From Duganella sp. BJB476 (GTDB lineage Bacteria > Pseudomonadota > Gammaproteobacteria > Burkholderiales > Burkholderiaceae_D): DNA of 64,000 nt. The stretch is taken from contig NZ_QVIO01000003.1 in the NCBI RefSeq assembly GCF_003416895.1, positions 62,001 to 126,000 of the forward strand, in the 5' to 3' direction. Positions 17,301 through 25,134 of the stretch are shown here, in pieces. The notes under the pieces are model-generated. The model was not told the DNA's origin and did no database searches. It saw nothing but the letters and a program-made list of their open reading frames with translations. The position numbers and the translations under genes were made by a program. The first letter of the stretch is position 1. Each line of letters starts with the position of its first letter.

Positions 17301-18464
17301 CGAACCATGCGGATAGTTAAAGTACAGCATGGCGATGCGCTTGTCGCCGTTGGCCTTCTGGCGCAAGGCCAGCCAGCTGGCGACGCGCTCGTTGAGGCGC
17401 TCGATGCGCTCCGGGATCGGCGTCTCCTCCACGTAGGCCAGGCCGGTCTGCGCATCGCTGATGCGTTCGCGGCTGGCGACCACGGTCGGCTGGATCAGGC
17501 CCGCCACTTCGGCGCCGGCCAGCTGCCAGGTGCGCTCGATGATATCGAGGCCGATCTTCGATTCCTGCCACTGCGCCAGCGACTGCTGGCTCAAGGTGAT
17601 GGCGTTGATCGCCGGGACGCCGATCTTGTCCAGCAGCGCGCCGGTATTGGCGGTGCCGCCCACCTTCATGCCCAGCGCGACGATCAGCTCAACGCGGCTC
17701 TTGCCGTTTTCGTCCAGCAGGAAGCGCAGCGGCACGTCGTAGGGATAGCCGAACACCGGCAGCACGTTGTAGCCGCTCGCTTCCAGCCGCGCGACGATGG
17801 CTGCCAGCGGCAGCGTTTGTCCCGCCACCAGGCTTGCGCGGTAGAACGGCACCGCGATCCACGGTGCGCCGGCCTTGTAGTTGGCGTAGCCTTGCAGGTA
17901 CTGCTCGTAGCTGCTCGATGTGCGGTTGGCCGCCACGTCGTACAGGCCCACTTCCGGCATCGCATGCACCGGCGCGACCGCCAGCCTTGAACCGAAGTGG
18001 TTGCGCAGGATGTAGCGCAGCAGGTTGCCCATGTTCTCCACGCCGCCTTCGCTGTGGTAGGACTGTATGGTTTTATCGTCGCGCACACCCTGCTCGCGCA
18101 GGCTGTCGTCGATGGCGCCGCCGACCGCGAACACCGGACGGCGCGCCTTTTGCAGCGCCAGCAGCTCGGCGCTCAAACCCGTCATGGCCTGGCGTCCCTT
18201 GGCGTTGATGACCACCACATCGGCGCTGGTCAGCGCGGTGCGGTCGGCCGGCGTCATGCCGTTGGCGGGGATGATGCGCACCGCGACGTTCAGCTCTTTC
18301 AACTCGGCCTGCAGGCCGCGCACCGCCAGCACGGCGGGACGGGACTCGATATCGCCCAGCATCAGCGCCAGCGTGCGCGGCGCCTGCGCCGAATGCACAT
18401 AGCCGCCGATGCACAAAGACGCCAGCAACAACAGCAGCGCCCACAGTTTGTTATTCCGGTACAT
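14394..18464 (-). CDS. Exported, membrane-anchored CobN/HmuS-type chelatase-like protein
   Basis: Large protein of 1356 aa homologous to the CobN/ChlH/BchH subunit of metal chelatases, which in the cytoplasm binds the tetrapyrrole for metal insertion. Unusually, it begins with a signal peptide (LWALLLLLASLCIGGYVHSA) and ends with a Pro/Ala/Lys-rich linker (about residues 1210-1310), one transmembrane helix (TVGTLALLALAAALIGAGYI) and a basic tail. The body should therefore lie in the periplasm. Family landmarks include MHIGTHGTQEWLTGKEAGLS and VETSRHEGIMEAQAMALMG. No CobS/CobT or ChlI/ChlD AAA+ partner is nearby. The same layout is known for HmuS, which acts on haem in Bacteroidetes. ATG 18464 was chosen because the upstream extension is not signal-like. 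It overlaps the DUF2149 gene by 14 bases. Confidence 0.82.
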   Translation of the reverse strand: MYRNNKLWALLLLLASLCIGGYVHSAQAPRTLALMLGDIESRPAVLAVRGLQAELKELNVAVRIIPANGMTPADRTALTSADVVVINAKGRQAMTGLSAELLALQKARRPVFAVGGAIDDSLREQGVRDDKTIQSYHSEGGVENMGNLLRYILRNHFGSRLAVAPVHAMPEVGLYDVAANRTSSSYEQYLQGYANYKAGAPWIAVPFYRASLVAGQTLPLAAIVARLEASGYNVLPVFGYPYDVPLRFLLDENGKSRVELIVALGMKVGGTANTGALLDKIGVPAINAITLSQQSLAQWQESKIGLDIIERTWQLAGAEVAGLIQPTVVASRERISDAQTGLAYVEETPIPERIERLNERVASWLALRQKANGDKRIAMLYFNYPHGSETIGAAYLNVLPESLWQIVQRLKQEGYQTGTALPPSQEELQGEIQQWGNYPGKSKGDYMAGLKHLAESGQALLVPLADYQKWFATLAQPLRAAIEKSWGKPENAPVLWRNAKGEPFFVYPARRFGNVLMAPQPGRAWEQNLEKLHNEVSMPPSHEYIAFYLWLQKGFQANAVMHIGTHGTQEWLTGKEAGLSESDPTEALIGAMPNIYPYVMDDVGEGIQAKRRGMAVIIDHMTPPFDVAGLNPDLRELGALLNDYRVAEQKSPLLARSHLTAINRLAAKSGVLKDMKKTELKTEADMEALEEYLDDTGSKLTPFGLHTFGVAPKPELRNATARAVVSLDTTSTAEQKTKRIAQLESDIERSAGLELERLMQALSGRYIPTGASADLVRNPDALPTGRNFFGLDPSRIPSKTTYEAGYKLAQQLAEDYRKRHGAWPDKLSMNLWGVETSRHEGIMEAQAMALMGVRPTWDERGRVTGVEALTRKQLGRPRVDVTLISSGLFRDLFGNLLTLMDQAAQLAQKQDDNGPGEDGNVMQAHSRKTVAALQASGISAEEAQRMASVRIFGLPSGAYGTQIEKLIPLTNAWQNEKEVADVFINRMSHPFGAGYWGDDKADPVQRRELFKQAISGSKIALHSRSSNLFATLDNDDFFQYLGGTAMAIRSVDGKTPEVMVSDLSNPRKPGHKTLEQYMGQEMQARYLNPRWADSMLKEGYSGARYINRVVDYLWAWQVTVPEVVDGGKWQRMYDTYVEDRHGLKVRERFASSGNLRAFQAITDRMLSAIERGYWKPSDAVREKLTQQNAQAIKDAGVSCSADSCSKATMKIAPQFSGQFVPNVGTNAAVARGAAAAGRAGGAAPSAQPPAPSATQQQTDAAMQNAVADLQALQAKAQELPPPVPAHAKNKPAEPAPKAKADAADAKVNGFEMQTLANLTPVQKTVGTLALLALAAALIGAGYIGRRNKLSKLKEYL

Positions 18465-18786
18465 AGACGACCTTCCCATCCGGCAGTTGATATGCGGTGC
18501 CCAGGCGTTTGCCGGAGCCCGACAGCGGCTTGTCACTGACTTTGCTCACCTTGATTTCGGCGCCCTTCTTGGTCAGCACCTCGACGTGGCCGTCGGCGCT
18601 TTTCTTGGCGATGGTGACTTCGGAGTTCGGATCCAGCAGGTCCATCATGTTCCAGGCCGAGAACAGCGCCAGCATCATGGCGACGATGAAGACGATGCTG
18701 GCGTCGAACAGGTTGGCGACGCCGGCCAGCGGGTCTTCGTTATGCTCGCCGATGCGGCTGTAGCGGTGGCGGTTCATATAGCGCAT
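18451..18786 (-). CDS. DUF2149 protein, ExbD-like topology
   Basis: Protein of 111 aa: a short cytoplasmic start with the conserved EDPLAGVANLFD segment, one transmembrane helix (ASIVFIVAMMLALFSAWNMM) and a periplasmic domain of about 65 residues. The topology matches ExbD/TolR, but the sequence is of the DUF2149 type that accompanies CobN-like chelatases and an ExbB-like channel in hmu-type operons. It lies between the ExbB-like and CobN-like genes (one base after the former, 14-base overlap with the latter). I infer that it pairs with the ExbB-like protein to harness proton flow for the CobN-like protein or the receptor. An in-frame ATG at 18777 is a second possible start. Confidence 0.75.
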   Translation of the reverse strand: MRYMNRHRYSRIGEHNEDPLAGVANLFDASIVFIVAMMLALFSAWNMMDLLDPNSEVTIAKKSADGHVEVLTKKGAEIKVSKVSDKPLSGSGKRLGTAYQLPDGKVVYVPE

Positions 18787-18787
18787 C

Positions 18788-19384
18788 TCAGGCTCCCGCG
18801 CGCACCAGGTGCGGCTTGTGGTCTTGCGCCGCGAGGTGGGATTCGGCGGCGTAGGCGATCTCGGTCAGGTCGCTGCGCAGCCAGTGTTCGCGCACCAGGC
18901 TCAGTACATAGGCGCTGACGCTGCACGCCAGGCCGACCACCGTGGCGGTGAAGGCGGTGGTCATCGACTCGGCCATCTTCGGCAGGTTGCCCTGCGCGAG
19001 GCCGGCCAGCGAGATCCCCATCGGGATCAGGGTGCCCATCAGCCCCAGCGCCGGGCCGACGCGCACCACGAAGCGCACACCGTCCAGGCGGCGCACGCCG
19101 TTGACGTCGGCGCGCTGCACCAGCCGTTCGAGGCGGGCGTCCAGTCCCGGCTCGCCTTCCTGCGCGGTCAGCACGGCGGCCATCTCCTGCTTGGCGGTGG
19201 CGACCAGCACGCGCACGCCGCGGCGGCGCTCCAGCCATTCGGCGCCGAAGGTGCCGAAGCACACCAGCATATGCAGCACCAGCGCTGCGATCCCCAGCAG
19301 CACGGGCAGGTACAAAACGGTGGAAATGGAATACAGCAGTGTCTCGATGGAGTGCACGGCCGCGTCGGTGGGCAGGTTAAACAT
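18788..19384 (-). CDS. MotA/TolQ/ExbB-family proton channel
   Basis: Inner membrane protein of 198 aa with three transmembrane helices: near residues 22-45 (VLYLPVLLGIAALVLHMLVC), 110-130 (VGPALGLMGTLIPMGISLAG) and 145-165 (TTAFTATVVGLACSVSAYVL). This is the ExbB/TolQ layout, with the usual TAF-T-A-T-VG motif in the last helix. It is the first gene after the cobalamin riboswitch, about 195 bases downstream of it. No classical ExbD or TonB gene is present; DUF2149 follows directly and may take the ExbD place. The partner energised could be the CobN-like protein, the TonB receptor or both. Confidence 0.8.
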   Translation of the reverse strand: MFNLPTDAAVHSIETLLYSISTVLYLPVLLGIAALVLHMLVCFGTFGAEWLERRRGVRVLVATAKQEMAAVLTAQEGEPGLDARLERLVQRADVNGVRRLDGVRFVVRVGPALGLMGTLIPMGISLAGLAQGNLPKMAESMTTAFTATVVGLACSVSAYVLSLVREHWLRSDLTEIAYAAESHLAAQDHKPHLVRAGA

Positions 19385-19521
19385 GGGCTGGTCCTGTAGG
19401 CAGAGAGGGAAAATCGGGGCGCAGGCGTACGCGAACGGCGCGTGCGCAAGGCACGGCCGCCAGTCGGCAAAGCCGTGGCGCGCAAAATCGATGCATAGAT
19501 GTAGATCGCAACAGATGCAAG

Positions 19522-19569
19522 CCGCTCACTTCCCCGTGAGCGGATTGAACAGAAATGCCTGGGCATTTC
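19522..19569 (-). promoter_or_regulatory. Two hairpins downstream of the riboswitch, possible expression platform
   Basis: Two perfect inverted repeats follow the aptamer on the minus strand: GAAATGCC/GGCATTTC (19552-19559 with 19562-19569) and CCGCTCAC/GTGAGCGG (19522-19529 with 19536-19543). Neither is followed by a T tract, so they are not classical intrinsic terminators. They may be alternative pairing partners for the aptamer or mark a Rho-dependent site. Confidence 0.45.
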
Positions 19570-19577
19570 CACCTGTC

Positions 19578-19770
19578 CTGGCCGGTATCCGGGCTGGCAA
19601 GCGACACCGCCTGACCTTCCCATGCGACTGCACAGTGGTTTGAAGAGGCGGATTTGTCGTCAACGACGACGCTTGTTTACCGTTGCGGGGGCAGCACATG
19701 TTGGCTGGCGTGGCCAGCTCCATGTTTCCCGTTTAACTGCGCGTCTGGACAGACGCGCGGGCACCAAAAC
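19578..19770 (-). ncRNA. Cobalamin (AdoCbl) riboswitch
   Basis: Read on the minus strand, the conserved blocks occur in order: GGTGCCCG near the 5' end (19765 downwards), GTTAAACGGGAA, the core GCTGCCCCCGCAACGGTAA, CCACTG, ATGGGAAGG and the 3' B12 box GCCAGCCCGGATACCGGCC (19598-19580). Spacing and order fit the cobalamin riboswitch aptamer of proteobacteria. The next gene downstream is the ExbB-like gene at 19384, so the operon should be turned down when adenosylcobalamin is plentiful. No other gene on this strand lies between. Confidence 0.93.
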
Positions 19771-19776
19771 CGGGCG

Positions 19777-19782
19777 ATTATA
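19777..19782 (-). promoter_or_regulatory. -10 element of the riboswitch-led operon
   Basis: TATAAT on the minus strand (19782-19777) sits 12 bases before the first conserved riboswitch block, so transcription would begin at about 19770, as expected for the aptamer. There is no good -35 box at the normal spacing (CTCCAA at 17 bases). The promoter lies next to the last codons of cueR. Confidence 0.55.
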
Positions 19783-19784
19783 CT

Positions 19785-20171
19785 TTACCCGGCAAGAGTT
19801 TGGAGAATTGGGCAGTCGGGGCGATGATCGCCGTGGCAGCAGCCGGCCAGCGTTTGCAGGGTGTCGCGCATTTCGGTCAGCTCGGCGATGCGCTGGTTCA
19901 GCTCCGCCACGTGGCCCAAGGCGATGGTCTTGACGTCGGCGCTGGCGCGCTCCTTGTCCTGCCACAGCGACAGCAGGTCGCGGATCTGGTCCAGCGAAAA
20001 ACCCAGCGACCGTCCGCGCTTGACGAAGCGCAGCGCGTGCAGGTCGTTGTCGCCGTAGATGCGGTAGCCGGCGTCGCTGCGCTTGCCCGGCGGGATCAGG
20101 GCGATGCTTTCGTAGTAGCGGATCATCTTGGCCGAGACGCCGCTGGCGGCCGCCGCTTGTCCGATGTTCAT
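19785..20171 (-). CDS. cueR: CueR-type Cu(I)-responsive MerR regulator
   Basis: MerR-family regulator of 128 aa. The N-terminal winged helix ([20 protein letters not shown]) is followed by the dimerisation helix (about residues 75-108). The C-terminal metal loop, [14 protein letters not shown], has the Cys pair separated by a short loop that binds Cu(I) in CueR. It activates copper-export promoters by distorting a 19-base spacer. Its start overlaps the end of copA by 4 bases, so copA and cueR form one operon. Likely targets seen here are the promoters at 22418-22448 (copA) and 10502-10532 (copZ). Confidence 0.9.
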   Translation of the reverse strand: MNIGQAAAASGVSAKMIRYYESIALIPPGKRSDAGYRIYGDNDLHALRFVKRGRSLGFSLDQIRDLLSLWQDKERASADVKTIALGHVAELNQRIAELTEMRDTLQTLAGCCHGDHRPDCPILQTLAG

Positions 20172-22387
20172 GCTTGTCCTTTCAAATGGTCCGGCTTCCA
20201 GCGGCGCAGCAGCAAGGCGTTGCTGATCACGCTGACGGAGCTGAGCGCCATCGCGGCGCCGGCAACCATGGGGTTGAGCAGGCCGAAGGCGGCCAGCGGT
20301 ATGCCGACCAGGTTGTAGATAAAGGCCCAGAACAGGTTCTGGCGTATTTTGCTGTAGCTGCGGCGCGAGATCGAAATGGCGGCGGCCACCAGCGCCGGAT
20401 CGCCGCGCATCAGCGTGATGCCAGCGGCGTGCATGGCGACGTCGGTCCCGCTGGACATGGCGATGCCGACATCGGCGGCGGCCAGCGCGGGGGCGTCGTT
20501 GATGCCGTCGCCGACCATGGCGATGCAGGCGCCGCCGGTCTTCAGGCCGGCGACGGTGGCCGCTTTGTCGGCGGGGAGCATGTTGGCGATGATGCGGCCT
20601 ATGCCCAGCTCCTTGCCGACGGCGTCGGCGCTGCCCTGGTTGTCGCCGGTGAGCAGGATGGTCTGGATGTGCATCGCCTTCAGCGCTTGCAGTGCGGCGC
20701 GGGCTTGCGGCTTGATGCGGTCGCCGAAGGCCAGCAGGCCCAGTAGCTGCGCCGGCTGCGGTGCGTTTGAAGCGGCCAGCCAGGATATCGTCAGGCCTTG
20801 CTGTTCCAGTTCCGCGGCGCGGGCGCTCAGCGCATCGAGCGCCACGCCCTTCTCCTGCATCAGCCGCGTGCTGCCCAGGACCAGGCGCGCGCCGTCGACG
20901 ATGGCCGCCACGCCGCGACCCGGCAAGGCGGTGACGCCGGTGGCGCTTGGCGCGGCGCCGGTGGCGGAGCGCGCGGCGGCGGCTTCGGTGACTGCGCGGG
21001 CCAGCGCATGCTCGCTGCCGCGCTGGATGGCGGCGGCCAGTTGCAGCAGCCGTCCTTCATCGATGCCGACCGGTTCCAGCGCCGCCAGCGACGGCTTGCC
21101 CTCGGTGAGCGTGCCGGTCTTGTCGAATGCCACGGTGGTGATGCGGTGCGCCAGTTCCAGCGCTTCCGCATCCTTGATCAGTATTCCGTAGCGCGCCGCC
21201 ACGCCGGTGCCGGCCATGATCGCGGCCGGCGTCGCCAGTCCCAGCGCGCATGGACAGGCGATCACCATCACCGCCACCGCATTGATGATGGCCCGCTCGG
21301 CATCGCCGCTCGCCAGCCACCAGCCGGCGAAGGTCGCCACCGCCAGCACCAGCACCACCGGCACGAACACCGCGCTGACGCGGTCCACCAGATGCTGCAC
21401 CGGCGCCTTGGCCGCCTGCGCATCCTCCACCAGGCGGATGATGCGCGCCAGCGTGCTCTCCGCGCCCACCGCCGTCACCCGCACCAGCAGCAGGCCTTCG
21501 CCGTTGATGGCGCCACCGGTCACATGGTCGCCGGCGTGGCGCGCCACGGGCAGGCTTTCGCCGGTGATGAGTGCCTCGTCGACATGGCTGGCGCCCTCCA
21601 CCACTTCCCCGTCCGCCGCCACCCGCTCGCCGGGCCGCACCACCACCAGCTCACTCTGACGCACATCGGCGATCGGCACTTCGATATCCTGCGCGCCGCG
21701 CCGCACCCGCGCCGACTCCGGCCGCAGCACCTGCAAGGCGCGGATGGCGGACGTGGTCTGGCGCTTGGCGCGCGCCTCCAGCCATTTGCCCAGCAAGATC
21801 AAGGTGATCACCACGGCCGACGCTTCGAAATACAGATGCGGCATGGCGGACGTCGACGCCAGCAGCTGATAGACGCTCAGGCCATACGCGGCGCTGGTGC
21901 CCAGCGCCACCAGCAGATCCATATTGCCGCTGCGGGCGCGCAGCGCCAGCCAGCCGGCGCGATAGAAGCGGGCGCCGAGCCAGAACTGCACCGGCGTCGC
22001 CAGCAGCCATTGCAGGCGGCCATCCAGCATCCAGTGCACGCCGGCCAGTTCCAGCAGCATCGGCAACAGCAGGGGGAGCGACAGCAAGGCCGCCAGCAGC
22101 ACCGCGCGGCCGCCGCCCGGTCCCGCCAGCGCGTGATGGGCAGGCGCAGCGGACAGCGGCAACTCGGGCGTGGCCTGGTAGCCGGCCTTGTCGACCGCCT
22201 GCACCAGCGCCGCCACGTCGAGCGGCCGCGCCGATTCCACCCGCGCCGATTCGGTCGCCAGGTTGACGCTGACCTTGTCCACGCCCGGCACGGCCGCCAG
22301 CACGCGCTCGACGCGGCCCACGCAGGAAGCGCAGCTCATGCCCTCGATTTTGATCGACAGTGTTACGGGAATAGCGGAAGTGGACAT
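20168..22387 (-). CDS. copA: Cu(I)-exporting P-type ATPase CopA
   Basis: P1B-type ATPase of 739 aa that pumps Cu(I) from the cytoplasm to the periplasm. It has one N-terminal HMA domain with GMSCASC (residues 16-22), eight predicted membrane helices, the actuator motif ITGES, the ion-binding [13 protein letters not shown], the phosphorylation site DKTGTLTEG and the hinge [10 protein letters not shown]. The family HP dipeptide is changed: the sequence reads GSEHALARA, with Ala in place of Pro after the conserved His. It is transcribed from a CueR-type promoter and followed by the overlapping cueR. All catalytic motifs are intact, so it should be active. Confidence 0.93.
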   Translation of the reverse strand: MSTSAIPVTLSIKIEGMSCASCVGRVERVLAAVPGVDKVSVNLATESARVESARPLDVAALVQAVDKAGYQATPELPLSAAPAHHALAGPGGGRAVLLAALLSLPLLLPMLLELAGVHWMLDGRLQWLLATPVQFWLGARFYRAGWLALRARSGNMDLLVALGTSAAYGLSVYQLLASTSAMPHLYFEASAVVITLILLGKWLEARAKRQTTSAIRALQVLRPESARVRRGAQDIEVPIADVRQSELVVVRPGERVAADGEVVEGASHVDEALITGESLPVARHAGDHVTGGAINGEGLLLVRVTAVGAESTLARIIRLVEDAQAAKAPVQHLVDRVSAVFVPVVLVLAVATFAGWWLASGDAERAIINAVAVMVIACPCALGLATPAAIMAGTGVAARYGILIKDAEALELAHRITTVAFDKTGTLTEGKPSLAALEPVGIDEGRLLQLAAAIQRGSEHALARAVTEAAAARSATGAAPSATGVTALPGRGVAAIVDGARLVLGSTRLMQEKGVALDALSARAAELEQQGLTISWLAASNAPQPAQLLGLLAFGDRIKPQARAALQALKAMHIQTILLTGDNQGSADAVGKELGIGRIIANMLPADKAATVAGLKTGGACIAMVGDGINDAPALAAADVGIAMSSGTDVAMHAAGITLMRGDPALVAAAISISRRSYSKIRQNLFWAFIYNLVGIPLAAFGLLNPMVAGAAMALSSVSVISNALLLRRWKPDHLKGQA

Positions 22388-22417
22388 GACCTACCCAATG
22401 GACGACTCGATGACAGT

Positions 22418-22448
22418 AGCATCAAGTATCCCACGATGGGAAGGTCAA
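22418..22448 (-). promoter_or_regulatory. CueR-type promoter/operator upstream of copA
   Basis: On the minus strand TTGACC (22448-22443) is followed after 19 bases by a weak -10, GATGCT (22423-22418). The spacer holds a TCCCA/TGGGA dyad around three bases and shares the TTGACCTTCCCA start with the copZ promoter at 10502. The poor -10 fits an activator-dependent promoter. Confidence 0.7.
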
Positions 22449-22473
22449 GTCATTTCTACAGGCGCGCCAGGCT

Positions 22474-23325
22474 TCAACGCACTTCGCAATCGACGGTGTT
22501 CGACTTGCCAGGGCCGGTGCTGGACGACGGGCCGGTGCTCTGGCTGAACGCCGGCGGCGGCGTGAACGGGATGCCCGGATTGGCCGGCAGGATAATCGGC
22601 GGCGTCTTGAAGCTTGGCGTGTAGCCGAACTGGCCGGAGCTGTAGTTGGCCGTGCCGGCCGGGTTGGTCACATGGATCAAGCCGTCGAGCACCTGCACGT
22701 ACAGGCCCGGCGCGCGCGCAGCGGTCGGCGACGGCAGCGTCAACTGCGCCAGCATCAGCGGCTGCACCGGTGCGGCCAGCTGGTCCAGTGCGGCGGTGCT
22801 GGCCAGGTTGTAGGCCAGGCGCGAGGCCACCGCCTCCTCGCTCGGTTCGACGATGTCGGCGATGAAGGTGGTGCCGCGAATGCCGATGGTGGCGCTCGGC
22901 GTCTTCATGGCGAACTTTTCCTTGTTGCGCTTGCCCAGCAGGCCGGTGACCGAGCGCAGGCCGCCCTTGACCAGGTTGAACGAGGCGCTGTCGGCGTCGG
23001 GCTTGCCGGCGTCGTAGCTGAAGTCCTCGACCTTGAAGGTGGTGCCCGGCTTGAGCGTGATCTCGCTGTTGTCGATGAATTTCACCATGGCGTAGGTGTT
23101 CTTCTCGGTCACCAGCGTGTCGCCGCTCTCGACTTCGGAGCGCATCGACAGGATGCGCACCACGCCGCCGGCCTTCTTGGCCAGCAGCGGCCCGCTCAGC
23201 TGCACAATGGTGCCGGCCACTTGCGCGGCCCAGCCCGCGCTGGCCATGCCGCACAGCGCCAGCAACAGCAAGCCCTTGAACAGGGCCCGGACGACGATGG
23301 AGTTATTTGGCTGTGGCATTTTCAT
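22474..23325 (-). CDS. FecR-domain exported protein
   Basis: Exported protein of 283 aa. The signal peptide (residues 1-34, ending SAGWAA) is followed by a FecR-type domain (about residues 35-165), with the characteristic SEVESGDTLVTEKNTYAMVKF segment in part and TPSATIGIRGTTFIADI. Unlike true FecR it has no cytoplasmic anti-sigma part and no sigma factor gene beside it. The C-terminal third is rich in Pro, Ser and Thr. It lies 32 bases after the TpsB gene on the same strand. Stand-alone FecR-domain proteins often neighbour CHASE2 cyclases and surface proteins, as here. A surface or signalling role is inferred only. Confidence 0.78.
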   Translation of the reverse strand: MKMPQPNNSIVVRALFKGLLLLALCGMASAGWAAQVAGTIVQLSGPLLAKKAGGVVRILSMRSEVESGDTLVTEKNTYAMVKFIDNSEITLKPGTTFKVEDFSYDAGKPDADSASFNLVKGGLRSVTGLLGKRNKEKFAMKTPSATIGIRGTTFIADIVEPSEEAVASRLAYNLASTAALDQLAAPVQPLMLAQLTLPSPTAARAPGLYVQVLDGLIHVTNPAGTANYSSGQFGYTPSFKTPPIILPANPGIPFTPPPAFSQSTGPSSSTGPGKSNTVDCEVR

Positions 23326-23357
23326 TTCCAGTACATTTCAGGGTGGACCGCACGCGG

Positions 23358-24956
23358 TCAGTACGCCAGTCCCAGACGCAGGTGCAGGCGGCTGGCGTTG
23401 TCGCGGCCGGTCGCGCCGGCGCGGACCACGTGGCCGAAATCGAGTTGCAGGTTGACGTAGGTGGACAGCACGAAGCGCGCGCCGACGCCGGTGCTGGCGA
23501 TGGTGGTGCTGGTCAGCTCCTCGGGCAGCGCGTGGTTACGCTTGGCATAAGCGGTGTCGTAAAAGGCCAGCAGGCGGCAATTCCAGCCGGCGTGAGTGCA
23601 CAGGTTGGGCGTGTAGGCTTCCAGGTTGACGCCTACGCCGGAGTCGTTGGAAATCTCGCGCTCGATGAAGCCGCGCACCGAGGTCGCGCCGCCGGCGCCG
23701 AATTGTTCGCCGGGGATCAGCGCATCGCTGCTGTACTGGCCGTTGAGGATGGCGCGCAGCTGCCAATCGTTGGCCAATGCGCGGGTCAGGCTGCCGGCCA
23801 CGCGCAGCATGGTGTAGTCGGCCTTGGCGCCGGCGCGGGCCAGCGTGAAGGCCGCCTGGTCGCCCTTGGCGCCGCCGGAGATATTGCGCAGCAAGGTCAG
23901 CTGGCCGCTCACTTCGCCCTGCTTGATCGGCAGCGTGCCCTGGTAGCTGATGCTCAGCGGATGGACCGTCACATCGTTGCCCAGTTGTCCGCCCTGCGGC
24001 TGGTCCAGCACCTGCACATTGTTCTTGAAGGCCTTGTAGTCGACGCCGTAACTGAGTTTGGACTCCAGCTCGCCGCGCTTGGCCAGGCTCTGGTTGTAGC
24101 GCGCGCCGTACACCGCGCCCTTGCCGCTGACGGCCAGGTTGACCGCGCCGGCCGAGACGGTGCCGGAATCGACGTTGGAATAGCTGGCGAAGAAGTCCAG
24201 CGAGTCTCCCAGCGCGTACAGCGGGATATGGTAGCCGGCGCCGTACACCTTGACCCGGCCCGGTTCCTCGGCCGAGGTGGTGTACTGCAGAGAGGCCAGA
24301 TGGTCGCGGTTGAACAGGTTGGCGTTTTGCAGGATGAAGCCGAGGTGGGTCTTGCCGGTCTGCTTGGTGCCGGTGTTGTCGGCGTTGACCATGGCCTTCC
24401 AGATGGACTGGTCCTTGACGTCCAGCACGGCGTCGACTTCGTCGTCTTTTTCGCCGCTTTGCAGCTTGAGGGTGACTTCCTTGGCGGGACTCTCGTTGCC
24501 CTGCTTCAGGTTGGCCGAGACCGCCTTCAGGTCAGGCGTGCGGCCCTCCTGCAAGGCGGGCAGGCTGCGGCGGATATTGTTCTCGTCGAAGTACAGATTG
24601 TTCTTCACGCTGATGCGGCCGATGCGCGTTTCCACCACCCGCAGTATCACCACGCCGCGGTTGAGCTCCTGCTCCGGCAGTTCGATCGTCACCACGTTGT
24701 AGCCGCGCTCGTGGTAGACCGCCTCCAGCGCTTCCAGCGCGCGTTGGACGTCGCCGAAATCGCGCTCCTTGCCGACGAATTTGGCCAGCAGCGCATCGAC
24801 CTCCGCCGGCTGCAACAGGGTGTTGCCCTTGACCTCGAAACGGGAAATCTCGAAACGGATGGCGGTATTATCGTCCGTCGACGGCGCCGCCCAGGCCGAA
24901 GTCACGGCGGCGGCAAGAAGGGAACCTGCTAGTAGGCGCGTTAAGCTATATCTCAT
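23358..24956 (-). CDS. TpsB two-partner secretion transporter (ShlB/FhaC/HecB family)
   Basis: Outer membrane transporter of 532 aa that would export the TpsA protein encoded just upstream. It has a signal peptide (residues 1-23), a POTRA domain (about residues 33-110, RFEISRFEVKGNTLLQ and onward), a second POTRA-like stretch, then a beta-barrel ending in LHLRLGLAY with a terminal aromatic residue. The conserved SVRGFIERE segment is the VRGF motif of the barrel's inner loop, which is needed for secretion in FhaC. It lies 178 bases downstream of the tpsA gene, with a hairpin between them, so the two may be transcribed together at different levels. Confidence 0.9.
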   Translation of the reverse strand: MRYSLTRLLAGSLLAAAVTSAWAAPSTDDNTAIRFEISRFEVKGNTLLQPAEVDALLAKFVGKERDFGDVQRALEALEAVYHERGYNVVTIELPEQELNRGVVILRVVETRIGRISVKNNLYFDENNIRRSLPALQEGRTPDLKAVSANLKQGNESPAKEVTLKLQSGEKDDEVDAVLDVKDQSIWKAMVNADNTGTKQTGKTHLGFILQNANLFNRDHLASLQYTTSAEEPGRVKVYGAGYHIPLYALGDSLDFFASYSNVDSGTVSAGAVNLAVSGKGAVYGARYNQSLAKRGELESKLSYGVDYKAFKNNVQVLDQPQGGQLGNDVTVHPLSISYQGTLPIKQGEVSGQLTLLRNISGGAKGDQAAFTLARAGAKADYTMLRVAGSLTRALANDWQLRAILNGQYSSDALIPGEQFGAGGATSVRGFIEREISNDSGVGVNLEAYTPNLCTHAGWNCRLLAFYDTAYAKRNHALPEELTSTTIASTGVGARFVLSTYVNLQLDFGHVVRAGATGRDNASRLHLRLGLAY

Positions 24957-25091
24957 GGGTTCGCTCGTAGTATGGGTCGCGTGTCATTTTGCCGCGCTCT
25001 TCCGATGCTAGCATAGCCCTTATATACAATGCCTATTTGAAAGATTGAAATTGATAGGTGCTGCGCCCGAGTGTTGGATTTCAGCTCACAA

Positions 25092-25118
25092 ACGGGGCCG
25101 TGACACCAACGGCCCCGT
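25092..25118 (-). terminator. Hairpin between tpsA and tpsB, possible attenuator
   Basis: A perfect 10-bp stem, ACGGGGCCGT (25092-25101) with ACGGCCCCGT (25109-25118), has a 7-base loop. On the minus strand it follows the tpsA stop by 16 bases and is followed only by TTG TGAG, a weak T tract. It may act as a partial terminator that lowers transporter relative to exoprotein expression, or simply protect the mRNA end. Confidence 0.5.
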
Positions 25119-25134
25119 GCTGCCCAGCGCGGCA

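Noticed and set aside
14526..17990. Very long open frame (1154 codons) on the plus strand opposite the CobN-like gene
   Set aside because: It is an antisense shadow of a GC-rich gene: its translation is rich in Arg, His, Ala and Gln without domains, while the opposite strand encodes a clear CobN family protein.
14394..18464. Assignment as the aerobic cobaltochelatase of B12 biosynthesis (CobN proper)
   Set aside because: The protein has an export signal and a membrane anchor, and no CobS, CobT or other cob genes are adjacent.
12340..19384. Straight assignment of the operon as a haem-uptake hmu system
   Set aside because: The gene set matches hmu in form, but the cobalamin riboswitch in front of it points to corrinoid or cobalt use, and no HmuY-like haem carrier is seen.
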